The notes under the pieces were generated by a model. That model had not been told where the DNA came from and ran no database searches. It was given only the letters and a program-made list of their open reading frames with translations. Made by a program: the position numbers and the translations under genes. DNA of 5,302 nucleotides, taken from Sphingobacteriia bacterium (GTDB lineage: Bacteria; Bacteroidota; Bacteroidia; UBA7662). This document shows, one piece after another, positions 1 to 5,302 of this stretch. Every line of letters begins with the position of its first letter. Within the stretch, counting starts at the first letter, position 1. The stretch is taken from NCBI GenBank assembly GCA_009926245.1, contig RFPG01000111.1, forward strand, positions 1-5,302, given 5' to 3'.

Positions 1-1
1 G

Positions 2-1288
2 GTGGCGGTCGAAAAGGTGGCCCTGAGGGATTTGACCGAAACGGTTTTGGCCAGCGGAAAAATTCAACCGGTGACCGAAGTCAAGATTTCTTCGGAGGTT
101 TCCGGAGAAATTGTCGCTTTGACCATCAAGGAGGGGGATGCCGTGCGAAAAGGACAACTCTTGGCCCGCATTAACCCCGAAATGATGGCCGCTGCCTTGG
201 ACCGGAACGAAGCCGCGGTGAACAACGCCAAGTCCGGCCTTGCAAGTGCCCGCGTTCGTCTTCGCCAACTCGAAAATCTTTTGCGAATCAACCTGGAGCC
301 TGCTTACCGACGGACGGCCCGCCTATTTGAAGACAAAGTAGCCACCCAAGCCGAGTTGGAGGTAGCGCGCTCCCAGTACGAGTCGGCCCTTCAGGATATT
401 GAGTCGGCCAAAGAAGCCGTGGAGGGCGCTGTGTTTATGGTGCAATCGGCCCGAGCGAGCCAAAAAGAAATGAAGGAACAATTGGCGCGCACCAATATCC
501 TGTCACCGATGGATGGTATCGTGACCAAACTCTCGGTGGAATTGGGAGAAAGGGTGGTGGGTACCATCCAAATGGCAGGTACCGAAATGATTCGTATAGC
601 GGATTTGACCCGCATGGAGGTGCGAGTGGATGTGAGCGAAAGCGATGTGGTTCGGGTCAAGAACGGGGATTCAGTGCAGGTGGAGGTGGATGCTTATCCT
701 GGACAAAAATTTTCAGGCGTGGTTCGTGAAATTGCGAACAGTTCCAATTCTTCGGCCTTGCCAGGCACCGGTGGTGCGGATCAGGTCACTAATTTTTTGG
801 TCAAAATCTCCTTGTTAGGGGACAATCGAGCAACGGGCGATGGCAGCGGAGTCGATAAGGCAGCCAACGCGGTCTCGATGGTGCAGCGTTTTTTGTTTAG
901 ACCCGGGATGAGCGCCTCGGCTGAAATCACAACCCGTCGGGTCCAAGGCGCGGTCTCCGTTCCCATCAATGCTGTGGCGGTTCGGGATGCCGAGGGCCAG
1001 GCAACGGATCCGGAATCCGAGGAATCATCCACCACCAAAAACCCCGATCAACAAAACACAAACAACGAACAGATCGACGAAGTTGTCTTTGTTCGAAGCG
1101 GTAGCAAAGCATTGTTACGAAAAGTGACGACCGGCATCCAAGACGACAAGCATATTCAAATTCTCAGTGGATTGCGATCGGGTGAGGAAGTTGTTACGGC
1201 GCCCTATTCAGCGGTCTCCAGGGATTTGCGTAACAATCGTGTTATTAAGGTGGTGGATCGTGATCAGCTTTTTAGCGGGGAAGAATAG
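2..1288 (+). CDS. Efflux pump periplasmic adaptor subunit (HlyD/MacA-like membrane fusion protein), 5'-truncated by the window edge
   Basis: This is the periplasmic adaptor that bridges an inner-membrane transporter (ABC of the MacB type or RND) to a TolC-like outer-membrane channel. Counting the codon at base 2 as residue 1, the visible order is: first half of the lipoyl domain (about 26-58, with VSGEIVALTIKEGDAVRKGQ), a long alpha-helical hairpin rich in Ala, Glu, Gln and Arg (about 60-160), second lipoyl half (about 163-190, with SPMDGIVTKLSVELGERV), a beta-barrel domain (about 200-315) and a membrane-proximal domain ending in a TGIQDD..QILSGLRSGEEVV motif (about 360-412). The GTG at base 2 is probably an internal valine: the usual N-terminal membrane anchor or signal is absent, so the gene starts upstream. 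Residues about 329-360 form a Ser/Thr/Asn/Gln/Glu-rich linker. The TAG stop is 8 bp before gpsA. No transporter permease follows, so the partner pump, if linked, lies upstream. The family is secure; the substrate and pump class are unknown. Confidence 0.92.
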   Translation: MAVEKVALRDLTETVLASGKIQPVTEVKISSEVSGEIVALTIKEGDAVRKGQLLARINPEMMAAALDRNEAAVNNAKSGLASARVRLRQLENLLRINLEPAYRRTARLFEDKVATQAELEVARSQYESALQDIESAKEAVEGAVFMVQSARASQKEMKEQLARTNILSPMDGIVTKLSVELGERVVGTIQMAGTEMIRIADLTRMEVRVDVSESDVVRVKNGDSVQVEVDAYPGQKFSGVVREIANSSNSSALPGTGGADQVTNFLVKISLLGDNRATGDGSGVDKAANAVSMVQRFLFRPGMSASAEITTRRVQGAVSVPINAVAVRDAEGQATDPESEESSTTKNPDQQNTNNEQIDEVVFVRSGSKALLRKVTTGIQDDKHIQILSGLRSGEEVVTAPYSAVSRDLRNNRVIKVVDRDQLFSGEE

Positions 1289-1296
1289 GTCGGTCG

Positions 1297-2301
1297 ATGG
1301 TAAACAAAGCAGGTTTGAAGGTCGCCGTAATCGGCGGCGGAAGTTGGGCCACGGCCTTGGTCAAGGTGCTGAGCGATAACCAGGTACCCCTCACCTGGTG
1401 GATGCGTGACCGAGAGGTCATGGCCTATATTCAGCAGCATCACCGGAATCCCAGGTATCTAAGCGATGCTTCTTTGCAAATTCGTCGGGGAACCATGCAG
1501 CCCGATTTGCGCAAAGCGGTGGCCACGGCCGATGTGGTGATCTTGGCGGTACCTGCTGCCTTTTTGAGAGATGCCATGCAGGGTTTGGCCGAAAACGATT
1601 TGGCGGGTAAATGGGTATTGTCGGCCGTCAAGGGCATGGTCCCCGGTGAAAATCTTTTGATAGGCCAATTTCTTCAAAAATATTTCAGGGTCAGTCCCCA
1701 AAAATTTATGGTGATAACCGGTCCCTGTCACGCAGAGGAAGTCGCTTCGGAAAAGCTATCGTTTTTGACACTGGCCGCCGAGGATGCGGCGATGGCCACT
1801 CCCTTGCTGCCGCTTTTCCAAAACCGTTACCTTCAAATCAAAGCTTCCGATGATCCCTCCGGCAGCGAGTACGCATCGGTGATGAAAAATATCTATGCGA
1901 TTGCGGGGGGGATTGCCCATGGCTTGGGTTACGGGGATAATTTCATGGCCGTTTTGGTGTCCAATGCGATCATTGAACTCAAGTCCTTTTTGAGGACGGT
2001 GTACCCCAAGCGTAGGGACATCAAAGGCTCGGCCTATTTGGGGGATTTATTGGTCACTGCGTATTCTCGCTTTTCGCGCAATCGCTATTTTGGCACCATG
2101 TTGGGCAAAGGTTATTCGGTTCGTTCGGCTCAACTCGAAATGAACATGGTCGCCGAGGGATATTATTCTGCCAAAGCCGTGCACGAGCTCAATAAATTGC
2201 ACAAGTGTCCCTTACCCATCGCCACCATGGTTTACCGAGTGCTCTACGAAGGCGTTCCAGCCCGTACCGCCATGCTTCAACTTCAAGCCCAATTGCAATG
2301 A
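1297..2301 (+). CDS. gpsA: Glycerol-3-phosphate dehydrogenase [NAD(P)+], GpsA
   Basis: This cytoplasmic enzyme reduces dihydroxyacetone phosphate with NAD(P)H to sn-glycerol 3-phosphate, the backbone precursor of phospholipids. At 334 residues it has the usual family length. The N-terminal Rossmann nucleotide-binding loop is GGGSWAT (Gly13, Gly15, Ala18). The family's conserved lysines are seen at Lys112 (SAVKGM) and Lys197 (VMKNIYAIAGGIAHG). The ITGPCHAEEVA motif lies between them. The C-terminal helical domain carries the substrate-site signature GDLLVTAYSRFSRNRYFG, with Asp250, Ser260, Arg261 and Asn262 in place, so the enzyme should be active. The ATG at 1297 sits 12 codons before the Rossmann glycine loop, as expected; no clear Shine-Dalgarno precedes it. 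The gene lies 8 bp after the efflux adaptor and its TGA overlaps the next start, so it is probably co-transcribed with envelope genes. A run of seven G (1905-1911) lies in the Ala-Gly-Gly codons after Lys197. Confidence 0.97.
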   Translation: MVNKAGLKVAVIGGGSWATALVKVLSDNQVPLTWWMRDREVMAYIQQHHRNPRYLSDASLQIRRGTMQPDLRKAVATADVVILAVPAAFLRDAMQGLAENDLAGKWVLSAVKGMVPGENLLIGQFLQKYFRVSPQKFMVITGPCHAEEVASEKLSFLTLAAEDAAMATPLLPLFQNRYLQIKASDDPSGSEYASVMKNIYAIAGGIAHGLGYGDNFMAVLVSNAIIELKSFLRTVYPKRRDIKGSAYLGDLLVTAYSRFSRNRYFGTMLGKGYSVRSAQLEMNMVAEGYYSAKAVHELNKLHKCPLPIATMVYRVLYEGVPARTAMLQLQAQLQ

Positions 2302-3335
2302 TGTCAAGGATGCGGTTTTGGGGCCTTTGGGTTCTCGTGGCGATCTGGGGGGCCGTGTTGTCACCAGCCCAGGCTCAGTGGCTACCAGCGTTTGGGCGTA
2401 GCCGCGTTGGGACGGCCGGTTTTCAGTTTTTGAAGATTCATCCCGATGCGCGTTCGGCCGCTCTGAGTGGTAATGCCATCAATTTGGTGAACGAACCATC
2501 GGTTATGTTTTGGAATCCGGCCGGTTTGGTCCACGGCGAAGACCGAACTTGGTCGGTGCAGGCGGGTCATTTATCCTATTGGTCGGGGATACGAATGCAA
2601 TCGCTGGCCGTGGCCCGGCGTTGGTCCACCGGGGAGGTCTTGGCCTACGGTCTTCGCCACCTCCAAACCGGCCCGATGAAGGTGACCACCGAGTTTCAGC
2701 CCACAGGGACGGGTCAAACCTTCAACGCCACCAATACCAGCATGGGATTGGCCTATGCCAAACCCCTGACCGATCGTTTTGCTTTGGGGATGACGCTGAA
2801 TTGGGTGTATGAACAAATGCCGGATTGGCAGGTGCACAACGCGACGGTGGATTTGGGCTTTCGTTACGATGTGGGATGGAGGGAAACCCGCCTGGCGGTG
2901 GGTATCAATCATTTTGGGATGAATGTGACCCCATCGGGACGCTTGGTGCGACCGACCTTGGGTCGAAACGACACGCTTCAGACCTTTGAATCGCTGGCTC
3001 CGCCGACGGTCCTTCGGCTCGGTTTGTCGGGTTTGGTTTACCAAGAGCAGGATCATCGGGTGGACGGAGTGGTTCAATTGAATCATCCAACAGATCAGGC
3101 CGAGAGTTTGGGATTTGCCTTGGAATACCGCTACCGAGAATGGATGTTTCTCCGATCTGGTTACGAACACCAAAGCGGATCCGGACAGGGTCCCAGTTGG
3201 GGCCTGGGTTGGCGCATCCCCCGCTCCTACGGTGTCTTGCAGGTGGATTATGCTTTTGTGGGACGTTCGGGTTTGGGGCCCACCCACCGATTGGGTTTGA
3301 TGTGGTCCGGAGGCAAAAGGCAGGAGGCTTTATGA
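2298..3335 (+). CDS. PorV/PorQ-family outer-membrane beta-barrel protein
   Basis: This is a predicted 345-residue outer-membrane barrel. A signal peptide covers residues 1-26: Arg4 and Arg6, a hydrophobic core rich in Trp, Leu and Val, then AQA before Gln27. The mature start carries the family signature GFQFLKIHPDARSAALSG (41-58), followed by VMFWNPAGL (69-77). After that come alternating amphipathic strands rich in aromatic residues and glycine, ending in an aromatic terminal strand (THRLGLMW) with a short polar tail. In Bacteroidota, PorV and PorQ are outer-membrane components of the type IX secretion system, where PorV helps deliver cargo for surface attachment; many other paralogs have unknown roles. 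This one looks like a general member rather than a clear orthologue of either, so no symbol is given. I chose the ATG at 2298 (ATGA overlap with the gpsA stop); the ATG at 2301 is equally possible. The open frame extends back to 2205, but that part lies inside gpsA and would bury the signal peptide. Confidence 0.85.
   Translation: MMSRMRFWGLWVLVAIWGAVLSPAQAQWLPAFGRSRVGTAGFQFLKIHPDARSAALSGNAINLVNEPSVMFWNPAGLVHGEDRTWSVQAGHLSYWSGIRMQSLAVARRWSTGEVLAYGLRHLQTGPMKVTTEFQPTGTGQTFNATNTSMGLAYAKPLTDRFALGMTLNWVYEQMPDWQVHNATVDLGFRYDVGWRETRLAVGINHFGMNVTPSGRLVRPTLGRNDTLQTFESLAPPTVLRLGLSGLVYQEQDHRVDGVVQLNHPTDQAESLGFALEYRYREWMFLRSGYEHQSGSGQGPSWGLGWRIPRSYGVLQVDYAFVGRSGLGPTHRLGLMWSGGKRQEAL
3322..3327 (+). promoter_or_regulatory. 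Candidate Shine-Dalgarno sequence AGGAGG before the propeller lipoprotein
   Basis: A perfect AGGAGG lies inside the last codons of the barrel gene and ends 4 bases before the ATG at 3332. It favours that ATG over the next in-frame ATG at 3347, from which it is 19 bases away. Most Bacteroidota make little use of Shine-Dalgarno pairing, and the other internal starts here lack such a motif, so it may be only a by-product of the Gln-Glu codons it spans. Confidence 0.4.
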
Positions 3336-4576
3336 TCTTTGGGCGCATGAAGGTTTGGCTTGTTTTGCTAGGGGGGACCTTGACCCTATCCCTGAGCTCT
3401 TGTGATTTTTTGTTGGGAACGCGGGACAATGAAACCGTGAACGAAATTTTTGAACAGGGGGCTATTGATCCCAACGCGGTTCAAAGTGTGGTGGGTTACG
3501 TACCTGTTTTGCCCGTTTGGGGTGACTTCCAATCCCCCACCGATGTCTGGGTGGGTTACGATGAAATGGTTTACGTGACGGACGCGCAGGGCCTCCATAT
3601 TTTGGACCAAAAAGGAGAACGCTTTCGTACCCTGTCCATCCCCGGTGCCACCAAAGTCACCCAAGATATTCGATTGCATACCTATGTTTTGGGCCGAATC
3701 GATACCCTCATGGACAGTGCCGGCACGCCGGTTCGTCGCAATCTCGCCGCCGTTTACGTTTTGAACAACAGCGCTGGATCCAACCCGGTTTGGCTTGACA
3801 CTTTGATTCATCCGTTTGTGGACCTTAGCCGTAGCAATACCAATTTCCGGGGTCGTTTTGACGAGCAAGTGGAATTTACGGGCATCGCCTGCCTGGGTGA
3901 TCATAGTTTTTACTTATCCCGTAGGGGACCCTCCAACAACACCCTTTCGGCGGCTGCACCCGACAACGCGGTTTTGGTTTTTCGGCCGGATCGTAGCAAC
4001 AACGGGTACGTTCCCGGTTTGAATCCTTTGCTATCGGGACTCAAATCAGCGATGAGCCCATCGGGGATCTGCGGGCTTTTGGCACCTCCTCAATTGGTGT
4101 TTGGAATGAATCCATCACGGGATTTTATTCTTTTGCAATCCGCGACCCAAGCCGAAACCAAGGTTCTTTGGATTCGTTCCACCGAGAATTCCGAGGTAGG
4201 GACGCTCTATTCCGAAAATCAGACCCTCCTACAATTTGACCGTACCAAAGCCATGCGGTTTTTGTACGAACCTTTTCGGTTTACACGTCCTGCCGATGCT
4301 TGTGTGGCCCCGGATGAAACCGGCTACCTCTTCGTGGTAGATTCGGAGCGGGATTCCCTGTATCAGTTCACTTCCAAGGGTTACGAGGGTGTCAATCCTC
4401 CCCCCAGTTCCGGTCTGACCAAGCAGGTGCCGGCCTCTTTTGGGGGCTTTGGTTCCGGACCCTTCCAGTTTAAGGGACCTTCCGGTGTGGCCTATTTTCG
4501 CCGGACCTTGTACGTGGCGGATCGCGGGAACAACCGGGTCATGCGTTACAGACTAAGTTCCGATTTGGAGCGTTAG
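3332..4576 (+). CDS. Lipoprotein with NHL-type beta-propeller repeats
   Basis: This is a predicted 414-residue lipid-anchored extracytoplasmic protein. Residues 1-23 form a lipoprotein signal peptide (Arg5 and Lys7, a Leu/Val core) ending in the lipobox LSSC, so Cys24 should be lipidated; the anchor membrane and facing are not certain. The body looks like a beta-propeller. A first blade is visible near 68-95 (SPTDVWVGYDEMVYVTDAQG), a later one near 320-350 (PADACVAPDETGYLFVVDSE), and a textbook NHL repeat at 382-407 (GPSGVAYF, then LYVADRGNNRVMRYRL). Blades in the middle are too diverged to count by eye. NHL propellers usually bind proteins or glycans; no catalytic motif is recognised. The start at 3332 overlaps the barrel stop by 4 bp (ATGA) and has AGGAGG upstream. 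The ATG at 3347 would give a shorter but still workable signal peptide. The tight coupling to the PorV/PorQ-like barrel suggests, without proving, that the two products act together at the outer membrane. Confidence 0.82.
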   Translation: MIFGRMKVWLVLLGGTLTLSLSSCDFLLGTRDNETVNEIFEQGAIDPNAVQSVVGYVPVLPVWGDFQSPTDVWVGYDEMVYVTDAQGLHILDQKGERFRTLSIPGATKVTQDIRLHTYVLGRIDTLMDSAGTPVRRNLAAVYVLNNSAGSNPVWLDTLIHPFVDLSRSNTNFRGRFDEQVEFTGIACLGDHSFYLSRRGPSNNTLSAAAPDNAVLVFRPDRSNNGYVPGLNPLLSGLKSAMSPSGICGLLAPPQLVFGMNPSRDFILLQSATQAETKVLWIRSTENSEVGTLYSENQTLLQFDRTKAMRFLYEPFRFTRPADACVAPDETGYLFVVDSERDSLYQFTSKGYEGVNPPPSSGLTKQVPASFGGFGSGPFQFKGPSGVAYFRRTLYVADRGNNRVMRYRLSSDLER

Positions 4577-4595
4577 GTTTTATAATCCTTATCTT
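4577..4595 (+). promoter_or_regulatory. Short AT-rich gap with a TATAAT box; possible weak promoter
   Basis: This 19-bp spacer is the largest gap in the window and is much more AT-rich than its surroundings. It contains TATAAT at 4581-4586. A transcript started from it would begin only about 3 bases before the ATG at 4596, so it would be nearly leaderless. I see no good -35 element at the usual distance and no match to the Bacteroidota TAnnTTTG box. It also holds no Shine-Dalgarno and no hairpin. Read-through from the upstream genes is the simpler explanation. Confidence 0.15.
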
Positions 4596-5302
4596 ATGTT
4601 AAAGTCAATCAAGGTCACCTTTCTCCTTGCCTTCACGGTTTGTCTTGGAACAGCCCCATGGGGTGATCTCTCGGCGCAGTCCGATAACCTAGGCTGGAAA
4701 CGTTTGCGCATTCAGCAGGCCTCCCGTGTGGTTCTGATACAGGGCGCGGAGCACAAATTATGGGTGGATGGCAAGGAGCATTTACCTAAGCCCAAAGAAA
4801 GCAACCCCGAAGCGGATGCCATGGTGGACGGGGAATGGCTGCAGGTCAGCGTTTTGACGGCCAAAGAGATTCGTATCCAGCAGCCTCGTTTGTTGGAATT
4901 GCAATTGCGGGGTGCCGTGGCGGTTCACAGCCAAGGCCTGCTGCGAGAAGATTTGTTACGAATTGAACTCAGCGGGGTGGGCCAAGTGGTGATGGATTTG
5001 GAGGTTGGTGAATTGTTGGCCGATTTGCGGGGTTTGGGAAGGATGGAGTTCAAGGGCAAGGCCGATAACATTCGATTGGAAATCAACGGCCCCGGCTTGA
5101 TGGAAGCACGGCAATTGAAGGTTCGTCGTGCTCAGATTTTTATTGATGGATTGGGATTGTGCCGCTTGGATGTTTCCGATTCTTTGTTGGCGGATATCTC
5201 GGGCGGAGGTAGCATACGTTATCGCAAAGAACCGCCCACCATGTTGAACCGCATCAACGGTTTGGGCTCCATTGCGGCTTGGGATACCGATGAAAACGGA
5301 GG
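4596..5302 (+). CDS. Secreted head-GIN domain protein (DUF2807 family), 3'-truncated by the window edge
   Basis: The open frame runs from the ATG at 4596 to the window edge with no stop: 235 full codons plus two bases. Residues 1-27 form a signal peptide (Lys3 and Lys6, a hydrophobic core, LSA before Gln28). After it comes the typical head-GIN lead-in (about 36-95), with alternating hydrophobic strands such as SRVVLIQGAEHKLWVDG and WLQVSV. From about residue 104 there is a parallel beta-helix of repeating coils, each marked by Gly-x-Gly: Gly127, 146, 165, 185, 203 and 222, with a degenerate first coil at Gly106. Spacing is 18-21 residues. The family is abundant in Bacteroidota and annotated as a putative autotransporter-adhesin head domain; its molecular role is not established. 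The frame is still in the helix at the edge, and family proteins usually end within some tens of residues of this point. It follows the lipoprotein gene by 19 bp and is probably co-transcribed. There is no lipobox cysteine, so it is likely periplasmic or exported. Confidence 0.85.
   Translation, partial: MLKSIKVTFLLAFTVCLGTAPWGDLSAQSDNLGWKRLRIQQASRVVLIQGAEHKLWVDGKEHLPKPKESNPEADAMVDGEWLQVSVLTAKEIRIQQPRLLELQLRGAVAVHSQGLLREDLLRIELSGVGQVVMDLEVGELLADLRGLGRMEFKGKADNIRLEINGPGLMEARQLKVRRAQIFIDGLGLCRLDVSDSLLADISGGGSIRYRKEPPTMLNRINGLGSIAAWDTDENG
4905..5279 (+). repeat. Degenerate protein-level repeat: about seven Gly-x-Gly beta-helix coils
   Basis: Residues 104-228 of the head-GIN protein repeat a pattern of hydrophobic, any, Gly, any, Gly, then alternating hydrophobic residues. 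Examples are LSGVGQVVMD, LRGLGRMEFKG, INGPGLMEAR, IDGLGLCRLDV, ISGGGSIRY and INGLGSIAA. Successive glycine anchors are 21, 19, 19, 20, 18 and 19 residues apart, about 54-63 bases. The repeat shows in the protein, not as near-identical DNA, so it reflects fold geometry rather than recent duplication. Confidence 0.6.

Noticed and set aside
2571..3287. Long open frame of 238 codons on the - strand opposite the barrel gene
   Set aside because: It lies wholly antisense to a well-supported PorV/PorQ-family gene. Its protein is rich in Arg, His, Pro and Gln with no domain pattern, as expected for a shadow frame in a GC-moderate gene.
3140..3331. Upstream extension of the lipoprotein reading frame
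   Set aside because: The frame is open back to 3140, but this part overlaps the barrel gene and would place the lipobox signal peptide in the middle of the protein.
2905..3474. Open frame of 189 codons on the - strand across the barrel-lipoprotein junction
   Set aside because: It is antisense to two recognised genes, including their coupled junction, and its Pro/Arg/Ser-rich translation has no recognisable domain or signal peptide.
3386..3904. Open frame of 172 codons on the - strand within the lipoprotein gene
   Set aside because: It is antisense to the lipoprotein, shows no family motif and has no plausible expression signals.
4654..4663. Perfect 10-bp palindrome CCCCATGGGG
   Set aside because: It lies inside the signal-peptide codons of the head-GIN gene, has no loop and no adjoining T-run, and is short enough to occur by chance; neither a terminator nor a supported operator.
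1..5302. Search for mobile elements, CRISPR arrays, RNA genes, or a defence or biosynthetic system
   Set aside because: No transposase, integrase, inverted terminal repeats, spaced direct repeats or tRNA-like structures were seen by eye, and all five genes belong to known families. Nothing supports a novel defence or biosynthetic system here.

Overview
The window suggests a chromosomal segment from a member of the Bacteroidota or a close relative in the FCB group. The evidence is a PorV/PorQ-type outer-membrane barrel, a head-GIN (DUF2807) secreted protein, a MacA-like efflux adaptor with the hydrophilic C-terminal linker common in that phylum, and a GpsA whose substrate-site motif (SRFSRNR) resembles Bacteroidota versions. 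Base composition looks moderate (about half G+C, not computed). This assignment comes from protein-family resemblance only; there is no rRNA or other phylogenetic marker in the window.

All five genes are on the + strand and nearly fill the window. From left to right they are: (1) a periplasmic adaptor subunit of an efflux pump, cut off at its N-terminus by the window edge (2-1288); (2) gpsA, NAD(P)H-dependent glycerol-3-phosphate dehydrogenase, complete (1297-2301); (3) a PorV/PorQ-family outer-membrane beta-barrel, complete (2298-3335); (4) a lipoprotein with NHL-type beta-propeller repeats, complete (3332-4576); (5) a secreted head-GIN/DUF2807 beta-helix protein whose 3' end lies beyond the window (4596-5302). 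The gaps are 8 bp, a 4-bp overlap, a 4-bp overlap and 19 bp. There is no room for internal terminators, so the set looks like one transcription unit that continues past both edges.

Four of the five products belong to the envelope: a periplasmic adaptor, an outer-membrane barrel, a lipid-anchored propeller and a secreted beta-helix. The fifth, GpsA, makes sn-glycerol 3-phosphate for phospholipids and is the cytoplasmic member of an otherwise envelope-directed cluster. The most suggestive pairing is the PorV/PorQ barrel translationally coupled to the propeller lipoprotein, which may work together at the cell surface; that is inference.

I saw no mobile element, CRISPR array, tRNA, rRNA, riboswitch or clear terminator, and no gene break. 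I found no convincing undescribed system; the findings are modest.
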